A DNA stretch of 64,000 nucleotides from DATAOG01 sp963757395 (GCA_963757395.1 CAVWRK010000001.1:1-64000), one strand, 5' to 3'; counted from the first letter of the stretch, positions 41,766 through 51,475 are shown. The notes: generated by a model from the sequence alone, not told the origin. A program made the numbers and translations.

Positions 41766-42026
41766 TTAGGCGTAGGGAGCGGCTTCGAGACGGCCGGGGC
41801 TGGCATCGCTGCGGGCCCCGAACAGCCAGCTCATCACCGTATCCTCGACCAGGCGCCGGACGTCGTCCGGATAGAGCCGCAAGCTGCTCATGGCGTCCGT
41901 GAGGCACCGTTCGTCCTCGAGGCGGAGACCCTGGTGGAAGCGGTGATACAGCAGGCTGTCGCTGCCGAGCACGTCCTCGAGCCGGCGCAGAAGGCTGTCC
42001 AACGTAATGATCCGGACGTCATTCAT
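41766..42026 (-). CDS. Small hypothetical protein
   Basis: An 86-aa helical protein from the ATG at 42026: MNDVRIITLDSLLRRLEDVL, GSDSLLYHRFHQGLRLEDER, RLYPDDVRRLVEDTVMSWLF. Composition is clearly protein-like. Its neighbours (metF operon, mlaA) give no functional hint. The ~310 bp upstream (42027-42338) is shared with divergent mlaA and holds no other gene I can support. Confidence 0.65.
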   Translation of the reverse strand: MNDVRIITLDSLLRRLEDVLGSDSLLYHRFHQGLRLEDERCLTDAMSSLRLYPDDVRRLVEDTVMSWLFGARSDASPGRLEAAPYA

Positions 42027-42338
42027 GGGCTCGCTCCTCGGCAGCGGTCCGACCCGCTCGGCCGCGACGTTTACGTTTTGTTGACAATGCTCGCTTATCG
42101 GCTGGGTTCGCAACGCCCTTGCCCGGCCGACGGACATACCCGGGTAAGCCTTGACGGCCCTGCATCCCGGCCGGCACCCTGGCTGAGGCGAGCCAAGCCG
42201 CGGCGATCGCGGTCGGCGGGACGAGCAACCATCGGGCGGTGATCCGCAGGCCTTGATGCTTCCTGTGCGCACCCATATCATGCCGGCCCCGGGCGGTATG
42301 GTGGTCCCGCTGCGGCACGACTTGGCAGGAGGCGCTGG

Positions 42339-43187
42339 GTGACGAGGGCATCCTTGGCGGGTCACGGCCGGAGCGGGCCGTGGCGGGCATGGTGGCGGCA
42401 TCGAAATGGGCCGCTCGGGCTCGCGCTGGTCTTGGTGCTGCCCATCTGCGTTCTCATCGGGCGGCCGGCGCTCGCCCAGGACAACGAGAACGATCCGATC
42501 GAGCCGTTCAACCGGGCGGTGTTCCAGGTCAACCACTTCCTCGATCAACTGCTCCTGAAGCCGATCGCGATCCTCTACCGGGCGGCAACGCCCGAGATCG
42601 TGCGCGACGGGGTCGACAACTTCCTGGCTAATCTGCGCACTCCGGTGGTCCTGGCCAACAACCTGCTCCAGGGCCAGTTCGAGCAAGGCCGGTTGACTCT
42701 CGGCCGCTTCATGCTCAACACCATCCTAGGCGTCGGCGGCCTGGTCGACGTTGGCGGGATGGTGGGCATGCCGGAGCGGCGCAGCGAGGACTTCGGCCAG
42801 ACGCTGGCGGTCCACGGGGTCGGCCCCGGGCCCTATCTGATGTTGCCGCTGCTCGGGCCGTCGAATCCGCGCGATGCCTTGGGTCGGGTGGTCGACCTGG
42901 CGTTCGACCCGCTGTTCTTCCTGGCGCCGACCGCGGTCAGCCTCGGCCGCTACGGCGCCGAGACGGTGAGCTTCCGCGAGCGCAACCTCGAGACCTTCGA
43001 CGATCTGGAGCGCAGCAGTCTCGACCTCTATGCCGCGACCCGGACCCTGGTGCGCCAGTTGCGCGCCAACGAGATTCGCAACGGCGCGCCCGCACCGCTC
43101 GAGGACATCTACAATGAGGACGTTTACAAGCTGGATGAACCCGAGACCGGCCCCGAGGTCGACCCTGAGGCCGACCATGCGCGCTGA
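42339..43187 (+). CDS. mlaA: MlaA (VacJ) phospholipid-transport outer-membrane protein
   Basis: A 282-aa protein starting at GTG 42339, preceded by AGGAGGC. The hydrophobic signal (LGLALVLVLPICVLIGRPAL AQ) is followed by the MlaA core: NDPIEPFNRAVFQVNHFLDQ, RTPVVLANNLLQGQFEQGRL, GRFMLNTILGVGGLVDVGGM, DFGQTLAVHGVGPGPYLMLP and the LGPSNPRDALGRVVD loop. No classic lipobox is visible, so it may be released by signal peptidase I. It removes mislocalised phospholipid from the outer leaflet together with MlaC, encoded next. Confidence 0.93.
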   Translation: MTRASLAGHGRSGPWRAWWRHRNGPLGLALVLVLPICVLIGRPALAQDNENDPIEPFNRAVFQVNHFLDQLLLKPIAILYRAATPEIVRDGVDNFLANLRTPVVLANNLLQGQFEQGRLTLGRFMLNTILGVGGLVDVGGMVGMPERRSEDFGQTLAVHGVGPGPYLMLPLLGPSNPRDALGRVVDLAFDPLFFLAPTAVSLGRYGAETVSFRERNLETFDDLERSSLDLYAATRTLVRQLRANEIRNGAPAPLEDIYNEDVYKLDEPETGPEVDPEADHAR

Positions 43188-43818
43188 CCCGCGCGGCCGG
43201 CGGCGGCTGCTGGGTGGCCTGCTGCTCGGTGGCGTCTTGGCCCTGGCGCTGCCGGCGGCCGGCATCGCCCCCGCGGCGCGGGCGGACTCGACCGCCGACG
43301 CGGCGCGCGCGATGGTCGAGACGGTCGGTCACAAGGTCCTGAAGACCCTGCGCGACCCCGGCCTCAGCGAGCAGCAGAAGTACGACCAGCTGGTCCAGCT
43401 GCTCGACGGGCCGATCGATCTGAACCTGGTCGCCCGCCTGATCCTCGGCCGCTATTGGCGGACCGCGAGCGAGGCCCAGCGCACCGAGTATCTGGAGCTG
43501 TTTCGCGCCTTCGCCCTGCACACGCTGGCGACCAGGCTGGACGTCTTCGGCGGCCAGGATTTCGAGATCACCGGCGCCAAGGCGGTGGGCGACCGGGATG
43601 CCCTGGTCGAGACCAGGATCCTGGGCAGCGGCCCGCCGATCAAGGTCGACTGGCGGGTGCGCGAGCTCGACGACCAGAGCCTGGTGGCAATCGACGTGAT
43701 CGTCGAGGGCGTCAGCCTGATCGTGACCCAGCGCTCGGAATTCGGCGCGGTGATCGAGCGCCAGGGCATGGACGGCCTGCTGGCCGAGCTGCGGCGGCGG
43801 GCCGAGAGCCGGGCCTGA
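43177..43818 (+). CDS. mlaC: MlaC periplasmic phospholipid-binding protein
   Basis: A 213-aa protein from the ATG at 43177, overlapping mlaA by 11 bp. The signal has a twin-arginine-like start (MRADPRGRRRLLGGLLLGGV), then LSEQQKYDQLVQLLDGPIDL, NLVARLILGRYWRTASEAQR and KVDWRVRELDDQSLVAIDVI, the Tol_Tol_Ttg2 (MlaC) pattern. It shuttles lipid between MlaA and the inner-membrane MlaFEDB complex, whose genes are not in this window. Confidence 0.92.
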   Translation: MRADPRGRRRLLGGLLLGGVLALALPAAGIAPAARADSTADAARAMVETVGHKVLKTLRDPGLSEQQKYDQLVQLLDGPIDLNLVARLILGRYWRTASEAQRTEYLELFRAFALHTLATRLDVFGGQDFEITGAKAVGDRDALVETRILGSGPPIKVDWRVRELDDQSLVAIDVIVEGVSLIVTQRSEFGAVIERQGMDGLLAELRRRAESRA

Positions 43819-43842
43819 GCGCGAGAGCGGCTGCCGCCGGGG

Positions 43843-46572
43843 TCAGTCCTCGCCGGCGGACGCCGGCGCCGCGGCCCGCTCGCCGATCGGCAAGGTGAAG
43901 CGGAACACCGCGCCGCGCGGCACCGCCGGCTCGACCCAGATGCGGCCACCGAAGTGCTCGACGATCTGCCGGCAGATCGTCAGGCCCAGGCCCGAGCCCT
44001 TGGGCTTGTCGGTCATCAGGTCGCCGCCCAGCTGCCGGAACTTCTCGAACACATCGGCGCGCTGCTCGGCGGGAATCCCGGGGCCGTTGTCCTCGACGCT
44101 GACCGTGAGATCCGACCGGGACGCCGCGAGCCGCACCCGCACCCGGCCATCGCCCGCCTGCACGAACTTGGCCGCGTTCGAGAGCAGGTTGATCACCACC
44201 TGCATCAGCCGGTCGCGGTCGACCGTGACGCTTGGCACCGCGGTCGCGAGCTCCGGCTCGACCGTGATCTGCTTGGCCCGGAACAGGCCGCTGGTGGCGG
44301 CGAGCGCATCGTCGATGACCGCCTTGGGGTCGCAGCTCGAGAGATGCCATTCCATCCTCCCCGACGCGATCCGCGACATGTCCAGGATGTCGTTGATCAG
44401 CCGGGTCAGGCGCTCGGATTCCTTGACCACGATGTCGAGGAACTGGTTGCGCTGCGCGACCGCGAGCTCCGGATTGTCGAGCAGGATCTCGGAGAACGAG
44501 CGGATCGAGGTCAAGGGCGTGCGCAGCTCGTGGCTGACGGTCGAGATGAACTCGTCCTTCAGGCGGTCGAGCTCGGTCAGGCGCTGGTTGACCCGGCGGA
44601 GCTCCGCGCTGGTGACCTCGAGCGCCTGCGACTTCTGCTCGAGCTGGCGGCTGTACTCGATCACCTGCGAGGCCTCATCGAGGATCGCCATCACCTCGTC
44701 CGGGCTGAAGTCGGCACTCTTGACCACGGTCGAGATCATCACCCGGGCGGACGCCGCGCCGATCGCCCCGGCCAGCAGGCGTTCGGCGAAGTTGACCAGA
44801 TCGGCGTCCGCCTGGGCGCCCGCCGCGAGCGCCAGGCCGCGCGTCCGGGCGTGGCGGGCGATCGCCTGCTCCGCCCGCTCCGCCCCCACGTAGCGCGCGA
44901 GAAGCGCCTTGAGGTCGGCGACCGCAGCGCTGCCGCGCCAGAAATGCGGCCCGCCGCCCAGCCGGTCAACGTCGACGAACAGCGACGCTTGGACGCGCTC
45001 GAAGCTGCCCTGGCGGCCGAGCAGCGACCAGCCGACCAGGCCGGCGACGTTGGCGAGCAGGCTCCAGAGCAGCGAGTGGCTGACCGGATCCAGGCCGCTG
45101 ACCCCGAACAGGGCGTAGGGCTTGAGGATCCCGAGGCCGAACAGGCCATCATCGACGAAGCCGGCATCGATCCAGTCCGAGCGGGCGAGCGCCGGCAGCA
45201 GCAGGGTGTAGAGCCAGATCACAAAGCCGGCCAGGAGCCCGGTGAGCGCGCCGCGCAGGGTCGCCGCCTTCCAATAGATGCCGAACAGGATCGGCGGCGC
45301 GAACTGGGCGGCGGCGCAGAACGACACCAGCCCCATCGTGACCAGGGCGTCGGCTTCGCCGACCATCCGGAAATAGGCGTAGCCGAGCAGCAGCATGGCG
45401 AGGATGCTGCCGCGCCGGATGGTCAGCAGCAGCCCGGACAGGTCCGGCTGCTCGTTCAGCCGCAGGAAGCGCAGGCGCAGCAGCACCGGCATGATCAGGT
45501 CGTTGCAGAGCATGGTGCTGAGCGCCACGGTGGCGACGATCACCATCGCGGTCGCCGCCGACAGGCCGCCGAGGAAGGTGAACAGCGTCAGCAGGTGCTG
45601 GCGCTCGACCATCGGCAGCAGCAGGATCATGAAGTCGGCGTCGACCTCGCCGCCGGGGAAGCGCAGGCGGCCGGCGAGCGCGATCGGCAGGACGAACAAA
45701 TTGATCACCAGCAGATAGAGCGGGAACAGCCAGATCGCCTTGTTCAGGTGGTCCTCGTTGATGTTCTCGATCACCGCCACCTGGAACTGGCGCGGCAGGA
45801 ACACGACCGCCATGCCGGCGAGGCAGGTGAGCGCGAACCAGTCGGCGAAGTGGAGGCCGGCGCCGCGGAAGGTCAGCAGCGCGCCGAAGCCGGCGGCGCG
45901 TGCCTGGCCGAAGATGTCGGCGAAGCCGTCGTACAGGCCGAAGGTGACGTAGAGGCCGATCGTGACGAAGGCGACCAGCTTGACGATCGATTCGAAGGCG
46001 ATCGCCGCGACCATGCCCTGGTGGTGCTCGGTGGCGTCGATGTGGCGGGTGCCGAACAGGATGCTGAACGCGGCCAGCAGGAGCGCCACGAACAGCGCCA
46101 GGTCGCGCCAGAACGGGGCCTCGGCCGGGTAGTCGAGGACCACCGCGACGCTGGTCGAGACCGCCTTCAGCTGCAGCGAGATGTAAGGCATGACGCCGAA
46201 CACCGCGACGATCGTGACCAAGCCACCGAGAAGGGCGCTCTTGCCGTAGCGGGAGGCGACGAAGTCGGCGATCGAGGTGATGCCGTAGGCCTTGGTGATG
46301 CGCAGCATCTTGCGCAGCACGAACCACCAGAGGCAGGCCATCAAGGTCGGGCCGAGATAGATCGGCAGGAAGCCGAGACCGTCGGCGGCGGCCCGGCCGA
46401 CGCTGCCGTAGTAGGTCCAGGCGGTGCAGTAGACCGCGATCGAGAGCGTGTAGATGTAGGGGTTGTTGATCACGCTCCGGCCCTGGTCGGCGCGCCGGTC
46501 GCCGACGTAGGCGATCGCGAACAGGCCGCCCAGATAGGCGCCGGCGATCAGGAGGATCACCCAGCCCGACAT
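43843..46572 (-). CDS. Sodium:solute symporter-histidine kinase fusion (CbrA/CrbS-like)
   Basis: A 909-aa protein. Residues 1 to ~500 form an SSS (SLC5) permease with about 13 TM helices (YIYTLSIAVYCTAWTYYGSV, GITSIADFVASRYGKSALLG). A cytoplasmic linker and coiled coil lead to a HisKA dimerisation domain (DEFISTVSHELRTPLTSIRS, phospho-His in the H-box) and a HATPase_c (VVINLLSNAAKFVQAG, VEDNGPGIP, GSGLGLTICRQIVEHFGG). Such kinases couple substrate transport to signalling in carbon and acetate control. The cluster's partner is the receiver at 48962. Complete. Confidence 0.93.
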   Translation of the reverse strand: MSGWVILLIAGAYLGGLFAIAYVGDRRADQGRSVINNPYIYTLSIAVYCTAWTYYGSVGRAAADGLGFLPIYLGPTLMACLWWFVLRKMLRITKAYGITSIADFVASRYGKSALLGGLVTIVAVFGVMPYISLQLKAVSTSVAVVLDYPAEAPFWRDLALFVALLLAAFSILFGTRHIDATEHHQGMVAAIAFESIVKLVAFVTIGLYVTFGLYDGFADIFGQARAAGFGALLTFRGAGLHFADWFALTCLAGMAVVFLPRQFQVAVIENINEDHLNKAIWLFPLYLLVINLFVLPIALAGRLRFPGGEVDADFMILLLPMVERQHLLTLFTFLGGLSAATAMVIVATVALSTMLCNDLIMPVLLRLRFLRLNEQPDLSGLLLTIRRGSILAMLLLGYAYFRMVGEADALVTMGLVSFCAAAQFAPPILFGIYWKAATLRGALTGLLAGFVIWLYTLLLPALARSDWIDAGFVDDGLFGLGILKPYALFGVSGLDPVSHSLLWSLLANVAGLVGWSLLGRQGSFERVQASLFVDVDRLGGGPHFWRGSAAVADLKALLARYVGAERAEQAIARHARTRGLALAAGAQADADLVNFAERLLAGAIGAASARVMISTVVKSADFSPDEVMAILDEASQVIEYSRQLEQKSQALEVTSAELRRVNQRLTELDRLKDEFISTVSHELRTPLTSIRSFSEILLDNPELAVAQRNQFLDIVVKESERLTRLINDILDMSRIASGRMEWHLSSCDPKAVIDDALAATSGLFRAKQITVEPELATAVPSVTVDRDRLMQVVINLLSNAAKFVQAGDGRVRVRLAASRSDLTVSVEDNGPGIPAEQRADVFEKFRQLGGDLMTDKPKGSGLGLTICRQIVEHFGGRIWVEPAVPRGAVFRFTLPIGERAAAPASAGED

Positions 46573-46573
46573 C

Positions 46574-46768
46574 TCAGCGCCGGCCCTCGGCGATCAGGGC
46601 GAGCAACAGGATCAGGCCGGCCCAGACCCCGAACAGGTAGGCGAACAAGGGCGGCAGGCCGAACAGCGTGCGGCCGCCCTCGGCGACCGCGAGCAGCGGG
46701 AAGTTGAGCGCCACCAGGCCGAGCAGGAACACGGCGATCAAGCGCTTGCCTCGTTCCGCGTCGCGCAT
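46574..46768 (-). CDS. Small two-helix membrane protein next to the symporter-kinase
   Basis: 64 aa with two TM helices (GKRLIAVFLLGLVALNFPLL, LFAYLFGVWAGLILLLALIA). It ends one base before the symporter-kinase start. Small membrane proteins commonly accompany SSS permeases and may be stabilising partners. Role here inferred from adjacency. Confidence 0.8.
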   Translation of the reverse strand: MRDAERGKRLIAVFLLGLVALNFPLLAVAEGGRTLFGLPPLFAYLFGVWAGLILLLALIAEGRR

Positions 46769-46780
46769 CGCCTGCTCCTT

Positions 46781-48936
46781 TCAGACACGCGCCGCGAGCT
46801 GGCCCCGGCGCCGGCCCGGCGCCCCGAACTGCGCCGCCTGCCGCCGGCGGAGCGCGACCGCCCGCGCGGCCAGGGCGAGCGCGCCGCCAAGCGTGCGCAC
46901 GCCGGCCGCCTCGAGCAGCTCGAGCAGGCGCAAAAACAGCTGCCCGGTGCCGATCGCGTCGCCCTGCGCCCGATGCCGATCGACCAGGGTGACGCCGAAC
47001 CGGGCCGCGATCGCGTCCAGCGAATGCTCGTCCGTGTGATCGTGCAGCACCGCCGACAGCAGCAGGGTGTCGAGCACCGGCTGGTCGAAGCGGATGCCCA
47101 GGCGCTCCTCGTCGCGGCGCAGGAACGCGAGGTCGAAGGCCGCATTGTGCGCGACCAGGATGCTGCCCTTGGCGAAGGCGTGGAACTGCGGCAGCACGAT
47201 CTCGAGCGGCGGCCGGCCCCTGACTATGGCGTCGGTGATGCCGTGGAAGCGGATCGAGGCCTTGGGAATCGACCGGCCGGGATCGATCAGGGCATCGAAC
47301 AGCTCGCCGGTCAGGAGCCGCCGGTTGACGATCCGCACGCCCGCGATCTGGATCAGGCGATCGCCGCCCTGGGGGTCGAGACCGGTGGTCTCGGTGTCGA
47401 ACACGACGTAGCCGAGCTCGCCGAGCGGGCGCTCGAGCAAGCGACGCGGCTCGCCTCGGTGCCCCGTTCCAGCAGGTCGAAGTCGTAGAACTCGGGCCGC
47501 GGCGGCAGGCGCTTCGCCGGGCGCCGACCGCCGCTCTGGGGCCGCTCCGGCCCAGGCAGCGGCAGGCGCAGCAGGGCGTAGCCGGCGCGCGCGTGCGCCT
47601 GGCTCCAAAGCTCGCTCCGATGGCGGCGGAGCACGTCGCGTAGCCGCCAGCCATCGGCCTGCGCCGGATCGAGCGGCTGCTCGAGCCAGGCGTCGAGCGT
47701 GCCGACCGGCAGCGGTGGCCCCGGCCAGACCAGATCGAGATCGACCCGCTGGCCCCGCCCTGCCGCCTCGAGGTCGAGGCCCGGCGCGCCGGTCGCGGCC
47801 TGGACCGCGCTGGCCAGCCGCTCGAGCAGCAGGCAGAGGTGGTAGCCATCGCCGCGCAGCCAGAGGCCGGGGCCGACCGCGGTCAGGGCGAGCGGCGCGG
47901 AGGCGGCCGCCAGGCGACGATTGACCCAGCGGACCAGATCGGCGCTGTAGAGATCGGCGCTTGGCCAGTCGCCGGCCGCGAGCTCCTCGGCGGCAGCCGC
48001 CAGCGCCTCGACCCGATCGCTGAGGATCGCGCTCTCGCGCTCGAGGACGCCGACGAATGCCGCCCGTTCGGCCGGCGGCAGCGCGTCGCCGCCTGCCAGC
48101 ACCTCGGCGGCCGCCCGCAGCGCCGCGACCGGCGCGCGCTCGGCCTGGATCAGATCGGCGAGACGGGCGGCGCGCCGTTCCCGCTGGTCGAGCTCGGCGG
48201 TCGCGTCGGCGAAGTCCAGGACGAAGCCGCTGGCCGCGCCGTCCGGCTCGAGGACCGGGGCCATGCGGCAGCGCAGGAGGCGGGCGCCATCGGCGGTCGC
48301 GCAGACGAACTCCGAGCGCCCTTCGGCGGCCGGCCCGCGCCCGGGTTCCGCCTCGCGCTCGCGTAACTCCGCGAAGGCGTGGGCGATCGCATCGCGCGCG
48401 ATCAGCCGGTCGAGCGGCCGGTCGAGCCCGAGCTCCGGATCGCCGCCGAAGATCCTGAGCGCGGCGTCGTTGAACAGCAGAATGCGCCGGTCGGCCGCGC
48501 ACACGATCAGACCATCGGTGAGGTCGCGCAGCACCGCCTCGAGACGGCTCTGCTGCTCGCGCAGACGTGCCGTGGCCGCGGCCAGCGCCCGCGCCTGCTC
48601 GGCGTCGCGGCTGCGCCAGCGCTCGGCGAGCGCGACCAGGGCCGGAACCAGCTCGCCGAGACCATGGCCGGCCGGCGCTTCGATCTGCCGGTCCGGATTG
48701 GCATGGAGCAGGAGCTGGAGCTCGCGGGCAAGCGTCACGCTCGGCTGCAGCCAGCTGCGGTCGAGGGCGAGCCAGATCAGCGCCGCGGCGGCGATCAGCA
48801 GGAACCCGGCGCCGGCCCAGGCGAGCGGGGCGGGCCAGGCGAAGCGGGCGGTCGACCAGGCGGCGCCCGCGAGGACGACCGCGGTGGTCAGGGCCAAAAC
48901 CCCGAACCACAGCCACAGGCGCCTGCGTGCAGTCAT
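46781..48936 (-). pseudogene. PAS-domain 3'-5' exonuclease (DnaQ-like), apparent frameshift
   Basis: From the ATG at 48936: two N-terminal TM helices (LWFGVLALTTAVVLAGAAW; PLAWAGAGFLLIAAAALIWL), a PAS domain (RLEAVLRDLTDGLIVCAADR) and a helical region. Near 47452 one base is missing, so the frame runs on as junk. In the next frame the exonuclease continues: EPRRLLERPLGELGYVVFDT, ETTGLDPQ (DxE), VAHNAAFDLAFL (Asp), DRHRAQGDAIGTGQLFLRLL (His...Asp), ending at 46781. All DEDDh residues are present. Genes of this architecture regularly sit beside symporter-kinases. The indel may be technical. Confidence 0.75.
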
Positions 48937-48961
48937 GACCCGCGGCGGCAGCGATCCCGGC

Positions 48962-49333
48962 TCAGACGGAATCGAGCATCTGCTTGACCCGGGCGACCAG
49001 CTCGCGGGTCGAGAATGGCTTGGTCACGTAGGCGTCGGCGCCGAGCGCCAGGCCCTTGTCCCGCTCGACCTCGCGACCCTTGGCGGTCAGCATCACGACC
49101 TTGGCCCTGGCCCAGGCGGGATTGGTCCGGATCCGCTGGCAGACCTCGAAGCCGTCGAGCTCGGGCATCATCACATCGAGCAGGACGAGGTCGACCGGTG
49201 CCCGCCCGAGCGCCTCGAGGGCGGCCTCGCCGGTCGGCGCCACCTCGACCTCGAAGCCCTCGCGCTCCATCAGGAAGCGCAGGGACAGCACGATGTTCGG
49301 CTCGTCGTCGACCACCAGCACCCGCTTGGCCAT
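48962..49333 (-). CDS. Stand-alone response-regulator receiver protein
   Basis: A 123-aa CheY-like domain with acidic pocket LVVDDEPN, phospho-acceptor Asp in VDLVLLDVMMPELDGFEV, switch Thr in VVMLTAKG and Lys in DAYVTKPFSTRELVARVK. No output domain. It is first of the minus-strand cluster leading to the PAS-exonuclease and symporter-kinase, so is its likely phosphorylation partner. Confidence 0.92.
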   Translation of the reverse strand: MAKRVLVVDDEPNIVLSLRFLMEREGFEVEVAPTGEAALEALGRAPVDLVLLDVMMPELDGFEVCQRIRTNPAWARAKVVMLTAKGREVERDKGLALGADAYVTKPFSTRELVARVKQMLDSV

Positions 49334-49513
49334 GGCAGGCTCGCCTTCGCGCGCGGTTCACCCTCCGTTCCCGCCATTTAACGCCATCTCGCAGGCGCTG
49401 TCAGGTCGATTTATGTCGCCGCATGGCCCGGCGGGCCGCTCGCCGGCATGAGTTTGGACATTGGCGAGAGTGGCTTACAAATCTCATTGTCGATTGCAGG
49501 CGGGAGCCCATCG

Positions 49514-49759
49514 ATGAGGGCGCAAGTATCCAAATGGGGCAACAGCCTCGCGATCCGCTTGCCGAAAGCCGCCGTGGCCAGCTTGCAGATCCGTGCTGGT
49601 GAGGCGGTCGACCTTGCGATCGAGGGTGACACGGAGGTCATCCGAGCCGGACGCCCGCATTACACGCTCGACGAGCTGGTGGCCGCCATGCGGCCGGAGG
49701 ACGAGCCCGCAGCACTCAACGACGTGACCGCTCCGCTCGTGGGCGACGAGCTGCTGTGA
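49514..49759 (+). CDS. mazE: MazE-type antitoxin
   Basis: An 81-aa AbrB-fold antitoxin (MRAQVSKWGNSLAIRLPKAA) with acidic arm YTLDELVAAMRPEDEPAALN. A mazF stub follows directly at 49765, so it is an orphan antitoxin. Confidence 0.85.
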   Translation: MRAQVSKWGNSLAIRLPKAAVASLQIRAGEAVDLAIEGDTEVIRAGRPHYTLDELVAAMRPEDEPAALNDVTAPLVGDELL

Positions 49760-49764
49760 ACGGG

Positions 49765-49921
49765 CTGCCCGAGGGCTCGCCCTTGTCGGGGCGGTTCTGG
49801 TCGATCAGGTGAAGTCGATCGATCGCGACGCCCGCAGGTTGCGCCGTGTTGGAGATGCCCCTTCGGCGGTCGTCGCCGAGGTCCAGACGAAGCTCGCGGC
49901 GTTGTTCGGGATCGGGAACTA
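49765..49921 (+). pseudogene. MazF toxin, C-terminal stub
   Basis: In one frame: LVGAVLVDQVKSIDRDARRL, RRVGDAPSAVVAEVQTKLAA, LFGIGN, stop at 49921. This is the last third of a MazF (GAVLVDQVKS strand and C-terminal helix). The N-terminal ~60 residues with the catalytic Arg are deleted immediately after the mazE stop. Confidence 0.8.
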
Positions 49922-50704
49922 GGACTGGTCTGCAGCCTCCATCCCGGCTGGGGTCGGGATCGCCGGCAGCGGCCGCCAACCCTGGGGCGTGAGCTGCTCG
50001 AGGGGCCGGAAGCGGGCCTTGTAGGCCATCTTCGGGCTGTCGGCGATCCAGTAGCCGAGATAGACGTAGGGCAGCGCGAGCTCGCGCGCGCGCGCGACAT
50101 GCCAGAGAATGATCAGGCTGCCGAGCGAGCGCTTGCCGTGGTCGGGATCGAAGAACTTGTAGACCCCGGACAGGCCGCTCGCTGTCTGATCGGTCAGGCT
50201 GGCGGCGATCAGCGAGCGGTCCGGGCGGCGCCATTCGACCAGCCGGCTGGCGACCGGGCTGTCGTCGATCATGGCGCGGAAGTCCGCCCAGGTCATGGTC
50301 GCCATGCCGCTCGCGCCATGGCGGCTCTCGAGATAGCGCTGGAACAGGGCGAACTGCTCCCGGGTCGCGACCGGCCGGCGCTCGGCGGCGACCAGGTCGG
50401 CGTTCTGCCGCCAGATCCGACGCCAGCCGCGGGTCGGCTGAAAGCGATCGACCAGGATGCGCACCGGCACGCAGGCGGTGCAGCCCGGGCAGGCCGGCCG
50501 GTAGGCGAGCGCTTGCGAGCGGCGGAAGCCGGCCACCATCAGGCGGTCGTGCAGCCCGTCCGGGTCGGGGCCGTCGAGCAAGGTGACCAGGCGCCGCTCG
50601 AGCCGATCCGCGAGATAGGGACAGGGCGCCAGCTCGGTGCTGAAGAACAGGTTCATCCGGCTGCCAGAGGCCCCCGTGCCCGCATGTGCCGCTTGCGGTC
50701 TCAT
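49919..50704 (-). CDS. bpt: Aspartate/glutamate leucyltransferase (bacterial Ate1-like)
   Basis: A 261-aa tRNA-protein transferase of the N-degron pathway. It has the N-terminal domain LFFSTELAPCPYLADRLERR with QALAYRPACPGCTACVPVRI (conserved Cys cluster) and the acyltransferase core GVYKFFDPDHGKRSLGSLII, YVYLGYWIADSPKMAYKARF, RPLEQL. It adds Leu to proteins with N-terminal Asp/Glu, targeting them to ClpAP. Start at 50704 or at the Met near residue 17. Complete. Confidence 0.92.
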   Translation of the reverse strand: MRPQAAHAGTGASGSRMNLFFSTELAPCPYLADRLERRLVTLLDGPDPDGLHDRLMVAGFRRSQALAYRPACPGCTACVPVRILVDRFQPTRGWRRIWRQNADLVAAERRPVATREQFALFQRYLESRHGASGMATMTWADFRAMIDDSPVASRLVEWRRPDRSLIAASLTDQTASGLSGVYKFFDPDHGKRSLGSLIILWHVARARELALPYVYLGYWIADSPKMAYKARFRPLEQLTPQGWRPLPAIPTPAGMEAADQS

Positions 50705-50760
50705 AGGCCATCATACCAGGGAACGAACAGCGAAAACGCAAGCCAGATGCGCAGCGTCGG
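50705..50760 (-). pseudogene. SLC13 permease C-terminal stub
   Basis: Reading leftwards: LRIWLAFSLFVPWYDGL, stop. It closely matches the very end of the permease at 51538-53367 (LLWIVFSLFVPWYYGV) at protein and DNA level. Only the last TM residues survive, a fossil of a second SLC13 gene. Confidence 0.6.
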
Positions 50761-50789
50761 CGACGCGCCCCGAGGAGCTGCGCCGTGGT

Positions 50790-51165
50790 TCCATCTGCGA
50801 GGCGCTGCTGATGCTCGCCGAGCGCGACGGGGAGATGGTGCTGGTGGCGCAGATCGCCGACCGGCAGCGAGTGCCGAAGGAGTTCTCGAGCTGATCCTGC
50901 TCGAGCTCAAGAAACACGGCCTTCTCTACAGTCAGCGGGGCCGGCACGGCGGCGACACGTTGGGTCGCCCGAGCACCGAGATCACCTTCGGTCAGGTGGT
51001 CCGGATCATCGACGGGCCGCTGGCACCCCTGCCCTGCGCCAGCCTGACCGGCTATCGGCGCTGCGCCGACTGCCAGGACGAGGCCATCTGCGCCATTCCG
51101 GTGGTCATGCGCCGGGTGCGCGATGCGATGGCGGCGATCCTGGACGCCACCGACGCCGTGGCCGG
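50790..51165 (+). pseudogene. Rrf2-family regulator, frameshifted
   Basis: First frame: ICEALLMLAERDGEMVLVAQ, IADRQRVPKEF. A C is missing at about 50885 (GAGTTCTCGAGC), so the frame ends SS-stop. The next frame continues LELILLELKKHGLLYSQRGR, VVRIIDGPLAPLPCASLTGY and RRCADCQDEAICAIPVVMRR, with the three-Cys cluster of Rrf2 iron-sulphur sensors. The start region is also degraded. It is related to CymR/IscR-like control of sulphur genes. Confidence 0.8.
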
Positions 51166-51196
51166 CCACGCGCACAGCCTGATCGCCGCGGACTGG

Positions 51197-51475
51197 CTAT
51201 ATGGACGAGCCTTCGAACGCGGCCGCCGGTGCCGGGACGATGCGTGCCGCGCGGGCGCGGATTCGCACCTTGCTGCCGGCGCGCAGCGCGAGCTCCCGGA
51301 GCCGCGCGCGGCTGAGTTCGGCCTCGATCACGTCGGAATGCCCGGCGAGCGCGAGCTCGATCCGGCCGACCGGCCCGGCGGCGGTCAGGTAGCGAACCTC
51401 GGCCGGCGCCCCTCGGCCGCCCTCGGCCGTCAGGATGTCGATGTCGTGGGGGCGGACGTCCGGACCCGGCCACGC
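51197..51475 (-). pseudogene. CysA sulphate ABC-transporter ATPase, C-terminal (TOBE) stub
   Basis: Reads WPGPDVRPHDIDILTAEGGR, VRYLTAAGPVGRIELALAGH, SDVIEAELSRARLRELALRA, the TOBE-like regulatory domain at the end of CysA/PotA-type ATPases. No Walker motifs are upstream: the permease gene ends at 51538. It is a stub left after deletion of the transporter gene. Confidence 0.65.

Noticed and set aside
43954..46707. 917-codon open frame on the plus strand opposite the symporter-kinase
   Set aside because: Mirror of a well-supported 909-aa kinase; extremely Arg/Asp/Gln/Glu-rich with no recognisable domain.
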